A stretch of DNA of 10,475 nucleotides. It comes from Gammaproteobacteria bacterium (lineage in GTDB: Bacteria > Pseudomonadota > Gammaproteobacteria > UBA9214). Both the position numbers and the translations under genes were made by a program. The stretch is from NCBI GenBank assembly GCA_029864225.1, contig JAOTTU010000065.1:1-10475 (forward strand). Reading direction: 5' to 3'. Shown one piece after another: positions 1 to 6,166 of this stretch; the stretch's first letter is position 1; each line of letters opens with the position of its first letter. The notes under the pieces were generated by a model. That model saw only the letters and a program-made list of their open reading frames with translations. It had not been told where the DNA came from and did no database searches.

Positions 1-104
1 CTGAGCACCGGGATGCTGAAGGCGGCCTGGATATACTGGTCCAGGTTGCCGGTCGGCAGCGGCAGCACAAGTGACTGGTTCCTAAGGACTAATTCCTGGC
101 TCAT
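1..104 (-). CDS. rpoH: RNA polymerase heat-shock sigma factor sigma32, 5' end only
   Basis: Only the first 34 codons are present; the gene runs off the left edge. The translation begins MSQELVLRNQSLVLPLPTGN and continues LDQYIQAAFSIPVL. This resembles the RpoH N-terminus, where a P.GNLD.YI.A....P.L pattern precedes sigma region 1.2. The start ATG (complement of 102-104) is preceded by GGAGA about eight bases upstream, a good ribosome binding site. Sigma32 directs RNA polymerase to chaperone and protease promoters during heat shock. Its place just downstream of ftsX on the same strand is the classic ftsYEX-rpoH arrangement. A CIRCE operator lies in its promoter region. Identification rests on a short N-terminus plus synteny, so it is strong but not complete. 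Confidence 0.88.
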   Translation of the reverse strand, partial: MSQELVLRNQSLVLPLPTGNLDQYIQAAFSIPVL

Positions 105-131
105 TCAGTCGTTCTCCATTTGATCGGGCTA

Positions 132-161
132 ATTTTAGCACTCTAGTCTATAGAGTGCCAA
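132..161 (-). promoter_or_regulatory. Candidate sigma70 promoter of rpoH overlapping CIRCE
   Basis: Read on the minus strand, TTGGCA (complement of 156-161) could be the -35 box and TAAAAT (complement of 132-137) the -10 box, with an 18-bp spacer. The -35 box lies inside the CIRCE arm and the -10 overlaps the other end, so a bound repressor would block RNA polymerase. Transcription would start about 20 bases upstream of the rpoH ATG. This is the best-looking pair in the interval, but it is a by-eye assignment, and rpoH could also be read from the ftsX side. Confidence 0.45.
135..161 (-). promoter_or_regulatory. CIRCE operator (predicted HrcA binding site) upstream of rpoH
   Basis: The plus strand reads TTAGCACTC (135-143), nine bases, then GAGTGCCAA (153-161). 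The CIRCE consensus is TTAGCACTC-N9-GAGTGCTAA, so 17 of 18 arm positions and the spacer length match. The perfect inner stem is GCACTCTA (138-145) with TAGAGTGC (151-158). HrcA is the established repressor that binds CIRCE, usually in front of groESL or dnaK. Here the site is about 30 bp from the rpoH start and sits inside the likely core promoter. HrcA itself is not in the window, so binding is inferred from the match. Confidence 0.88.
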
Positions 162-264
162 TTGACTGTAAAGTTGCAGAAGAAACGGCCTGTTAAAGAG
201 AACCTTGAGGCGAGGGCGGGAGACAAGGGCGGGCGTCTGGCCTGATCCGCTGGCGGGCCCGGCT

Positions 265-1251
265 TCAGGACGGTTCGATGGCGCTGAGATGGCGTCCTAC
301 CGCCAGCCAGGAACCCAGCAGACCCAGTACGATTCCGCTGCCCAGCAGCAACAGCAGCAACTGCAAGGGCAGTGTCTGCAGGGCGAAGTTGCTCTGGTAG
401 AGCCCGGCGAGGTGCTGCACCGGCCCGGCCAGCAGCCAGAAACTGATTTCCACTATTAGCCAGGCAACGCCGGCACCCAGGACCCCATACCAGATGCCGC
501 TGTAGAGAAACGGACGTCGGATGAAACTGTTGGTGGCGCCGATCAGCTTGGTGACCACAATTTCCTCGCGCCGGTTCTGGATCTCCAGGCGGATGGTATT
601 GCCCACCACCAGCAGCACGGCCAATGCCAGCAGGGCGCCGATCACCATGACGCTGCGCCGGGCGATGTCGAGCATGGCGGCCAGACGCTGGACCCATTGC
701 AGGTCCAGTTGCGCCAGCTCGGTTTCCGGCAGCGCCCGGAACTTCTGCAGCAGTGCGCCGGCAGACTGCGGATCGCTGTGCCCCGGGCCGGGTGTCACCA
801 GCAGGACCACCGGCAGCGGGTTCTCGTCCAGCGCGCCGAGCACGTCGGCGAAGCCGGAATGCTGACCGAATTCCTCCAGCGCCTCGGCCGGGGTAATCAG
901 GGTGACCTCGGCAATCTCAGGCCAGCTGCGTACCTGCCCTGCCAGGGTGGCAGCCGCGGTTTCCGCCACCCCGGCCTTGAGGAACACTGACAGGCTGGCC
1001 TGTCCGTCCCAGGAACCGCTGAGGCGATCCAGGTTATCGAGCAGCAGGTACATCCCCGTGGGCATGGCCAGGGCGATCCCGAGCACGGCGGTGGTCATCA
1101 GGCTGGATACCCAGCTGCGGTAGAGCCGGCCGAGACTGTCAAAGGCGACCTGGGCATGGCGCAGTAGCCAGGTCCGCGGCGAGAGCCGGCGGCGCAGTGA
1201 CTCACTCCAGTGATGCGGTGAGCGGCGCCGGTTGCTGCGTGCGCGGTTCAT
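265..1251 (-). CDS. ftsX: Cell division ABC transporter-like protein FtsX
   Basis: FtsX is the inner-membrane partner of the ATPase FtsE. The complex joins the divisome and transmits ATP-driven movement to periplasmic activators of the amidases that split septal peptidoglycan. The 328-residue protein has the expected layout: a basic cytoplasmic N-terminus (1-48), a first membrane helix near 49-71, a periplasmic domain near 72-198, then three helices near 200-219, 251-275 and 295-317. The conserved stretch RREEIVVTKLIGAT (227-240) between helices 2 and 3 is characteristic of the family. The start ATG overlaps the ftsE stop by four bases (ATGA), indicating translational coupling. The length is close to that of other gammaproteobacterial FtsX proteins. 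About 160 bp separate its stop from rpoH, and I see no clear terminator there. Confidence 0.95.
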   Translation of the reverse strand: MNRARSNRRRSPHHWSESLRRRLSPRTWLLRHAQVAFDSLGRLYRSWVSSLMTTAVLGIALAMPTGMYLLLDNLDRLSGSWDGQASLSVFLKAGVAETAAATLAGQVRSWPEIAEVTLITPAEALEEFGQHSGFADVLGALDENPLPVVLLVTPGPGHSDPQSAGALLQKFRALPETELAQLDLQWVQRLAAMLDIARRSVMVIGALLALAVLLVVGNTIRLEIQNRREEIVVTKLIGATNSFIRRPFLYSGIWYGVLGAGVAWLIVEISFWLLAGPVQHLAGLYQSNFALQTLPLQLLLLLLGSGIVLGLLGSWLAVGRHLSAIEPS

Positions 1252-1919
1252 GCGGAGGCCCTGACAGTGTGCAGCAGGCGTCCATGGTCCAGTGTGATGA
1301 CCGGGTAATCGAGCTGCTCGATCAGGGCGATGTCATGGCTGGCGATGAGTACGGTGACCCCGACCTGGTTGAACAGGGCGAACAGGTCCATGATCTCGCG
1401 CGACAATTCGGGGTCAAGGTTGCCGGTCGGTTCGTCGGCCAGCAGCAACAGGGGCTTGTTGACCACGGCGCGGGCGATGCCGACGCGCTGCTGTTCGCCC
1501 CCGGAGAGGGTGATGGGGTAGAGGCGTTCCTTGCTGAGCAGGCCGACCTTGTCGAGCGCAGCACGTGCCCGGCGTCCGACCTCCTGGTGGCGATAGCCGG
1601 CGATAATCAGTGGCAGGGCGACATTGTCGAACACGGTACGGTCAAACAGCAGGTGATGGTTCTGGAAAATGAAGCCGATCTTGCGACGGATGAACGGGAT
1701 GCGTCGCCGTCTGATGCGCGATACATTCTGGCCATCGACAAAGACCTGGCCACGGGTCGCGCGCTCGATTATGGCGATCAGCTTGAGCAGTGTGCTCTTG
1801 CCGGCGCCGGAGTGCCCGGTAAGAAAGGCCATGGCGCCGTCTTCCAGCTCGAGGCTGATGTTAGTCAGCGCCTCGAACCCGCCCGGATAGCGTTTGCTGA
1901 CATTGTCGAAACGAATCAT
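1248..1919 (-). CDS. ftsE: Cell division ATP-binding protein FtsE
   Basis: FtsE is the cytoplasmic ATPase of the FtsEX complex at the division septum. The 223-residue protein carries all ABC motifs: Walker A GHSGAGKST (35-43), Q-loop Gln86, signature LSGGEQQ (138-144), Walker B LLLLADEP (157-164) and H-loop His195 in ASHD. The start MIRFDNVSKRYPGG matches the usual FtsE N-terminus, so the ATG at 1919 is very likely right. The 20 bases upstream contain no recognisable Shine-Dalgarno sequence, which is odd for an essential-type division gene. A repeat element begins about 20 bp upstream and separates ftsE from ftsY. The 3' end overlaps ftsX by four bases. Confidence 0.96.
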   Translation of the reverse strand: MIRFDNVSKRYPGGFEALTNISLELEDGAMAFLTGHSGAGKSTLLKLIAIIERATRGQVFVDGQNVSRIRRRRIPFIRRKIGFIFQNHHLLFDRTVFDNVALPLIIAGYRHQEVGRRARAALDKVGLLSKERLYPITLSGGEQQRVGIARAVVNKPLLLLADEPTGNLDPELSREIMDLFALFNQVGVTVLIASHDIALIEQLDYPVITLDHGRLLHTVRASA

Positions 1920-1939
1920 GATTTAACAGTTTGTGTTTT

Positions 1940-2006
1940 CACCGCAGAGACGCAGAGGGCGCAGAGTGAAAAAACTCTCACCGCAAAGGCGCAAAGGGCG
2001 CAAAGT
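1940..2006 (+). repeat. Left arm: units A (GCAGAG x3) and B (GCAAAG x3)
   Basis: GCAGAG starts at 1944, 1952 and 1961; GCAAAG starts at 1983, 1991 and 2000. Each unit opens with CACCGCA. The units differ mainly by the G-to-A change in each hexamer, as if one arose from a copy of the other and diverged in step. Confidence 0.85.
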
Positions 2007-2140
2007 ATAAAAAACATTGTTTAAAACCATCATTAAAACTCACAAGGGGGGATTTGCTGCAAACGCTTGATCCTGTACCGCCTCCATGGTTAGTCAGCTT
2101 CACTGCGATTATAAAGAAGTTCGTTTTAGCACTTATTTTG

Positions 2141-2205
2141 ACTCTGCGTCCTCCGCGTCTCTGCGGTTAATGTTGCTCTTTGCGTCCTTTGCGTCTTTGC
2201 GGTGA
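2141..2205 (-). repeat. Right arm: inverted units A' and B'
   Basis: On the minus strand, B' (complement of 2176-2205) has three GCAAAG hexamers. A' (complement of 2141-2168) has GCAGAG, GCGGAG and GCAGAG. The 8 then 9 base spacing matches the left arm. The arm begins about ten bases past the ftsY stop codon. Confidence 0.85.
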
Positions 2206-2214
2206 ATAGATATT

Positions 2215-3195
2215 TTACTGCTCCTCCGAAGTAAACAGGGCATCCACGAACTCCGCTGCATCGAACTCGCGCAGGTTCTCGATGCCCTCGCCGACGCCGA
2301 TGAAACGGATGGGAATGCCGAGCTTCCTGGCGATGGCGAAGATGATGCCGCCCTTGGCGGTACCGTCAAGCTTGGTCAGGGTGATGCCGGTCAGTCCCAC
2401 GGCCGCGTTGAACTGCTGGGCCTGACTGAGGGCATTCTGGCCGGTGCCGGCATCGACCACCAGCATGACCTCATGGGGCGCGCTGTCATCCAGCTTGCTC
2501 AGCACCCGCTTGATCTTCTTCAATTCTTCCATCAGGTTTACTTGCGTGTGCAGGCGGCCAGCGGTATCGGCGATCAGCACGCCGATGTCGCGTGCCTGCG
2601 CCGACTGCAGGGCATCGAAGATCACCGAGGCCGCGTCGGCGCCCTGTTGCTGCGCCACGACCGGGACATTGTTGCGCTCGCCCCAGGTCTGTAGCTGTTC
2701 CACGGCCGCGGCGCGGAAGGTGTCGCCGGCGGCCAGCATGACCTTGTGGCCCTGTTGCTGCAGTCGGTGGGTGAGCTTGCCGATAGTGGTGGTCTTGCCG
2801 GCGCCGTTGATACCGACCATCAGGATCACGTAGGGCCGGGTGCCTGCCGGAATCGTGAGCGGCTGACTGCAGGGCGCGAGTATGGCCTGCATGTCCTCCC
2901 GCAGGGCTCTCATCAGGGCATCGGCATCATTCAGTTCCTTGCGCGAGACGCGCCGGCCGAGGTCATCGATGATCTCGCGCGTGGCCTCCACGCCGACATC
3001 GGCAACCAGCAGCGTGGTCTCGATTTCCTCCAGCAGTTCGTCGTCGATGGCCTTGCCGCCGAGCACCAGTGCGGCGACGCCATCCGTCAGGCTGTGGCGG
3101 GTACGGGCCAGACCGGACTTGAGCCGGGCGAGCAGGCCGGTCTTCCCGGGTGTATCTGAATCACTGCTGGACTTGTTTTTCCGGAAACCAAGCAT
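2215..3195 (-). CDS. ftsY: Signal recognition particle receptor FtsY
   Basis: FtsY is the SRP-type GTPase that docks Ffh-bound ribosomes at the inner membrane for co-translational insertion of membrane proteins. The 326-residue protein has a short basic, Ser-rich N-terminus (1-20), a helical N domain (about 21-105) and the GTPase domain. Visible motifs are the P-loop GINGAGKTT (128-136), DTFRAAA (158-164), DTAGR (210-214), TKLDG (274-278) and the closing GVGEGIENL (300-308). The long acidic A domain of E. coli FtsY (497 residues) is missing; short forms are known in other bacteria. MLGFRKNK resembles typical FtsY starts, although only a weak ribosome binding site precedes it. It heads the ftsY-ftsE-ftsX-rpoH strand and is divergent from the M16 peptidase genes. 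Confidence 0.96.
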   Translation of the reverse strand: MLGFRKNKSSSDSDTPGKTGLLARLKSGLARTRHSLTDGVAALVLGGKAIDDELLEEIETTLLVADVGVEATREIIDDLGRRVSRKELNDADALMRALREDMQAILAPCSQPLTIPAGTRPYVILMVGINGAGKTTTIGKLTHRLQQQGHKVMLAAGDTFRAAAVEQLQTWGERNNVPVVAQQQGADAASVIFDALQSAQARDIGVLIADTAGRLHTQVNLMEELKKIKRVLSKLDDSAPHEVMLVVDAGTGQNALSQAQQFNAAVGLTGITLTKLDGTAKGGIIFAIARKLGIPIRFIGVGEGIENLREFDAAEFVDALFTSEEQ

Positions 3196-3301
3196 GGATA
3201 AAATTGTCTGTGATAGGGTTGCAGTAATGGCAGACGCTGCGGTGAGTATCCTATCATCCCACAGCCGTTCGGGTTAACAGATAAGATTTCGGAGAAATTA
3301 C
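3196..3301. promoter_or_regulatory. Divergent intergenic region between ftsY and the M16 peptidase pair
   Basis: These 106 bp must hold the promoters for both directions. I find only weak candidates; the best for ftsY is TTAACC-N18-TAGGAT on the minus strand, around 3248-3277. For the peptidase gene, GGAG about eight bases before the ATG at 3302 is a good ribosome binding site. No operator is recognisable. Confidence 0.4.
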
Positions 3302-4669
3302 ATGCGCGTTGTATTGATTGTGGTACTGCTCCTGTGCAGCCAGCTGGTGCTGGCACGCGGGGCGGTGCATGAATACCAGCTGGATAACGGCATGAAGCTG
3401 ATCGTCAAGGAAGACCATCGCGCCCCGGTGGTCGTCACCCAGGTGTGGTACAGGGTCGGCGCCAGTTACGAACACGACGGCATTACCGGGATCTCCCACG
3501 TGCTCGAGCACATGATGTTCAAGGGCACCAAAAACCATGAGGCGGGTGAGTTTTCCCGCATCATCGCCGAGAACGGGGGCAGCGAAAATGCCTTTACCAG
3601 CCGCGACTATACCGCCTATTTCCAACGCCTGGAGCAAAGCCGCCTGCCGGTGAGTTTCGAGCTGGAGGCGGATCGCATGCGCAACCTGCAGCTGGATGAG
3701 TCCGAGTTTGCCAAGGAACGCAAGGTCGTCATGGAAGAGCGCCGCCTGCGTACCGAGGACAAGCCCACCTCGCTGACCTATGAACAGTTCCAGGCCACGG
3801 CCTTCACCAGCAGTTCCTACCGTAACCCCACCATCGGCTGGATGGACGATCTTGAGAACCTGCAGCTGGACGACCTGCAGGTCTGGTACGAGCGCTGGTA
3901 TGCACCGAACAACGCGGTTCTCGTGGTCGTCGGTGATGTGCAGCCCGATGCGGTCTTCAAACTGGCGAAGCAGCATTTCGGGCCGCTCAAGCCCGAGCAG
4001 ATCCAGGCACCCAAGCCGCGCATCGAGCCGCCGCAACCCGGTCAGCGGCGCATCACCGTGTCGGTGCCGGCCGAGGTGCCTTATTTGTTGATGGGATTCA
4101 AGGTGCCGGTACTGGGGACCGCCGCGGATGTCTGGGAGGTCTATGCCCTGGAGGTGCTGTCGGGCATCCTGGATGGCGGCGACAGTGCGCGGCTGACGCG
4201 GGAACTGGTGCGCGGCAGCCAGGTCGCCTCCAGTGCCGGTGCCGGCTACGATCTCTACGACCGCCAGACCAGTCTGTTCCTGATCGAGGGAACCCCGGCC
4301 AACGGCCAGGATATCGAGGCGGTGGAGCAGGCACTGCATGAGCAGATCAGGCGGCTGCAGGAACGACCGGTCGAGGCCGGTGAACTGGCGCGTGTCAAGG
4401 CCCAGGTGGTCGCCAGTGACGTGTTTGAACAGGACTCGATCTATTACCAGGCCATGCAGATCGGCCGGCTGGAGTCGGTCGGACTGGACTGGTCGCTGAT
4501 GGACGAGTACGTCGAGCGGGTCAATGCCGTGACCGCCGAGCAGGTCCAGGCGGTGGCCAAGAAATACCTGGTGGCCCGGCAGCAGACCCTGGCCGTGCTT
4601 GATCCCCTGCCGCAGGATCCGGGCAAGAAGCCACGGCCAGCGACTCCGGGAGATGGCCATGGGCATTGA
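3302..4669 (+). CDS. Exported M16 family zinc metallopeptidase, catalytic-type subunit
   Basis: This 455-residue protein has a signal peptide (about 1-18, hydrophobic core VVLIVVLLL, likely cleavage after VLA), so it should act in the periplasm. The M16 zinc motif is intact: HVLEH at 66-70 (ligands His66 and His70, catalytic Glu69). The third-ligand region MEERR (144-148) lies about 75 residues on, as the family requires. A second M16 domain fills the C-terminal half. At the position of the Arg/Tyr pair it reads RGSQVASS (304-311), so the tyrosine seems to be absent. It ends in a short His-containing tail, GDGHGH. The gene overlaps the next by about 11 bases. The pair is homologous in position to PA0372/PA0371 of Pseudomonas. 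The natural substrate is unknown; peptide or misfolded-protein turnover is a guess. Confidence 0.9.
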   Translation: MRVVLIVVLLLCSQLVLARGAVHEYQLDNGMKLIVKEDHRAPVVVTQVWYRVGASYEHDGITGISHVLEHMMFKGTKNHEAGEFSRIIAENGGSENAFTSRDYTAYFQRLEQSRLPVSFELEADRMRNLQLDESEFAKERKVVMEERRLRTEDKPTSLTYEQFQATAFTSSSYRNPTIGWMDDLENLQLDDLQVWYERWYAPNNAVLVVVGDVQPDAVFKLAKQHFGPLKPEQIQAPKPRIEPPQPGQRRITVSVPAEVPYLLMGFKVPVLGTAADVWEVYALEVLSGILDGGDSARLTRELVRGSQVASSAGAGYDLYDRQTSLFLIEGTPANGQDIEAVEQALHEQIRRLQERPVEAGELARVKAQVVASDVFEQDSIYYQAMQIGRLESVGLDWSLMDEYVERVNAVTAEQVQAVAKKYLVARQQTLAVLDPLPQDPGKKPRPATPGDGHGH

Positions 4670-5987
4670 TCTTCTGAACCGGGTTGTGCGCTCCGGCGGC
4701 CTGGTCGGTGCGGTCTGGCTATGTAGCCTGGGTACGGCGCTGGCCATGCCGCCGATCCAGCACTGGCAGACCACGAATGGCGCGCGCGTTTATTACGTGC
4801 CGGCGCCCGAACTGCCCATGGTGGATATCCGCGTGGTGTTCGCGGCCGGCAGTGTGCGTGATGCCGGGCTGCCGGGACTCGCCAGCATGACCAACCACCT
4901 GCTGGACAAGGGGGCCGCGGGCCTGACGGCCAACGACCTCGCTGCACGACTTGAAGGGCTGGGTGCAGAGTTGGGTTCCGGGTCCCTGCGCGATATGGCC
5001 TGGGTGTCGCTGCGCAGCCTGAGCGATGCGGCACTGCTGGAGCCGGCACTGGAGGTGCTCCAGCAGGTACTGGGCCAGCCGGATTTCAATGCGCTTGATT
5101 TTGAACGCGAACGCGAACGTACGCTGGTCTCGTTGCGCGAGGACGAGCAGTCGCCGTCCACCATCGCGGAATACCGCTTCTACCGGGTGGTCTTTGGCGA
5201 ACATCCCTATGCCACGCGTCCTGTCGGTGATGCGGCCAGCCTGCAGCGGATGACGCCCGAGGACATCCGCGCCTTCTATGAACAATACTATGTCGCCGGC
5301 AATGCCGTCATCGCGATTGTTGGCGATGTCGATCGCAAGGCGGCCGAGCGCCTGGCGGAGCGTATTGCCGGTGCATTGGATGACGGAAAGGCGGCCCCCG
5401 CTGTACCGGTGGTCGCCGCCCTCGAGGATGCCTCCGAGGAACGCATCTTCCATCCCTCGACCCAGACCCATGTGCGCATGGGGGCACCGGGTATGCGCCG
5501 CGGGGACCCGGACTATTTTCCCCTCTATGTGGGCAACCACATCCTCGGCGGCGGCGGGCTGGTGTCGCGCCTGAACGAGGAGATTCGTGAAAAACGCGGT
5601 CTTTCCTACAGCGTCTACAGTTATTTCTCGCCCATGGCCCAGGACGGTCCCTATGTCTTCGGGCTGCAGACGCGGAATGACCAGCTGGACGAGGCACTCG
5701 AAGTCATGCGCGCGACCCTGAAGACCTTTCACGAGGAAGGGCCGACGGAAGAGGAACTGGTTGCTGCCCGGAAAAACATCACCGGCGGGTTCGCGCTGCG
5801 CGTCGACAGCAACAGCAAGATTGTCGAATACCTCGCCATGATCGGCTTTTACATGTTGCCACTGGACTATCTCGTGACCTTCAATGCCCGGGTCGAGGCC
5901 GTCACCCGCGAGCAGATCCGCGATGCCTTCCGGCGCCGGGTGCCCGTGGATCACATGGCGACCGTGATCGTGGGTGGAGAGAAGTAA
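4659..5987 (+). CDS. Exported M16 family protein lacking the zinc motif, partner subunit
   Basis: This second M16 protein has about 442 residues from the chosen start. The reading frame is open back to 4599, but I prefer ATG 4659: GGGAG lies six bases upstream and the product begins with a proper signal peptide (MGIDLL...GTALA, cleavage near residue 29). ATG 4653 is an alternative. Where active members have HxxEH, this one reads HLLDK (80-84), so the catalytic Glu and second His are replaced by Asp and Lys and it should not bind zinc normally. It keeps REKRGLSYSVYSY (310-322), with Arg313 and Tyr320 resembling the Arg/Tyr pair of non-catalytic subunits. Such zinc-plus-R/Y pairs are described for bacterial M16B heterodimers (Sphingomonas SPH2681/SPH2682) and resemble mitochondrial processing peptidase. 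A periplasmic heterodimer with the upstream gene is therefore likely. Confidence 0.88.
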   Translation: MGIDLLNRVVRSGGLVGAVWLCSLGTALAMPPIQHWQTTNGARVYYVPAPELPMVDIRVVFAAGSVRDAGLPGLASMTNHLLDKGAAGLTANDLAARLEGLGAELGSGSLRDMAWVSLRSLSDAALLEPALEVLQQVLGQPDFNALDFERERERTLVSLREDEQSPSTIAEYRFYRVVFGEHPYATRPVGDAASLQRMTPEDIRAFYEQYYVAGNAVIAIVGDVDRKAAERLAERIAGALDDGKAAPAVPVVAALEDASEERIFHPSTQTHVRMGAPGMRRGDPDYFPLYVGNHILGGGGLVSRLNEEIREKRGLSYSVYSYFSPMAQDGPYVFGLQTRNDQLDEALEVMRATLKTFHEEGPTEEELVAARKNITGGFALRVDSNSKIVEYLAMIGFYMLPLDYLVTFNARVEAVTREQIRDAFRRRVPVDHMATVIVGGEK

Positions 5988-5997
5988 CTCTGGATGT

Positions 5998-6021
5998 TTA
6001 CCGGGACTACGTGCTTACCGG
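5998..6021 (+). repeat. TTACCGG direct repeat upstream of the sigma54-like site
   Basis: TTACCGG occurs at 5998-6004 and again at 6015-6021, a 17-bp start-to-start spacing. The pair lies about 17-40 bp upstream of a -24/-12-like element. It could be an activator site, but a seven-base repeat may also arise by chance. Confidence 0.35.
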
Positions 6022-6035
6022 TATTGTCTGACGGG

Positions 6036-6052
6036 CCGGCACGACCATCGCC
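6036..6052 (+). promoter_or_regulatory. Sigma54-like -24/-12 element before the PEP-CTERM gene
   Basis: The bases GGCACG (6038-6043), four spacer bases and TCGC (6048-6051) resemble the sigma54 consensus TGGCACG-N4-TTGC. The required GG and GC are exactly ten bases apart. The first T of the consensus and one T of the -12 box are replaced by C. From memory, PEP-CTERM genes in several bacteria depend on RpoN with the PrsK/PrsR two-component system, which makes the site plausible here. The start point would lie near 6063, giving a leader of about 100 bases. In GC-rich DNA such a match can be fortuitous. Confidence 0.35.
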
Positions 6053-6071
6053 GGCAGCAGTCCCGCTGCCG
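6052..6071 (+). other. Stem-loop after the M16 pair (7-bp stem)
   Basis: CGGCAGC (6052-6058) pairs perfectly with GCTGCCG (6065-6071) around a six-base loop. No T-run follows, so it is not a standard intrinsic terminator. It could stabilise the 3' end of the M16 transcript, or lie at the 5' end of a sigma54-started transcript. Confidence 0.35.
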
Positions 6072-6166
6072 CCCTGCTAGGCTTTCCCTCGGGTTGTCCC
6101 AAATCGAAACGGATGGGGATGCCCCGCTTTCAAGGGATTACTGTCTACATAAACAGGGAGGTGCTT

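Larger units (their letters stand above)
1937..2207. repeat. Palindromic repeat element of GCAGAG/GCAAAG units between ftsY and ftsE
   Basis: The element has two arms in inverted orientation around a roughly 135-bp, more AT-rich core. The left arm holds ACCGCAGAGACGCAGAGG-type unit A (1941-1967) and GCAAAG-type unit B (1979-2006). The right arm holds the inverted counterparts A' (2141-2168) and B' (2176-2205). In all four units the hexamer (GCAGAG, GCAAAG or the single variant GCGGAG) occurs three times with the same spacing of 8 then 9 bases. Both ends read TTCACCGCA inward. Units are ordered A-B...A'-B', so A pairs with A' and B with B' in an interleaved rather than nested way. I see no transposase and no clear target duplication. 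From memory, such repeats are common in intergenic regions of environmental bacteria and are sometimes mistaken for short coding sequences. Confidence 0.85.

Noticed and set aside
105..119. Five-codon leader ORF (MEND, stop) directly before rpoH
   Set aside because: It has no ribosome binding site of its own, and its GGAG is better read as the rpoH Shine-Dalgarno.
1197..2024. Long plus-strand ORF (275 codons) opposite ftsE
   Set aside because: It is the antisense shadow of ftsE, which has all ABC motifs. The C-terminal part only translates the GCAGAG/GCAAAG repeat.
1940..2205. CRISPR-like array from the GCAGAG/GCAAAG units
   Set aside because: Units are inverted, only four, separated by 10 to 135 bases, and internally periodic. 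There are no uniform spacers and no cas genes.
2133..2369. Short minus-strand ORF ending in RRDAEDAE-like peptide
   Set aside because: The C-terminal half is translated repeat DNA and the N-terminal half overlaps ftsY in another frame.
4599..4658. Upstream start for the second M16 protein
   Set aside because: It would add about 20 basic residues before the signal peptide and overlap the first gene by 71 bases; ATG 4659 has GGGAG at good spacing.
3254..4774. Minus-strand ORF of 506 codons opposite the first M16 gene
   Set aside because: Length comes from GC-rich antisense codon bias. The plus strand has a signal peptide, HxxEH motif and good ribosome binding site, while the minus product shows no recognisable domain.
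4719..5954. Minus-strand ORF of 411 codons opposite the second M16 gene
   Set aside because: Same antisense effect; no ribosome binding site or domain, and it lies fully within a well-supported gene.
6113..6166. Upstream start for the lamin-tail-domain protein
   Set aside because: GGGAGG lies five bases before ATG 6167, and the extra residues would precede a normal signal peptide.
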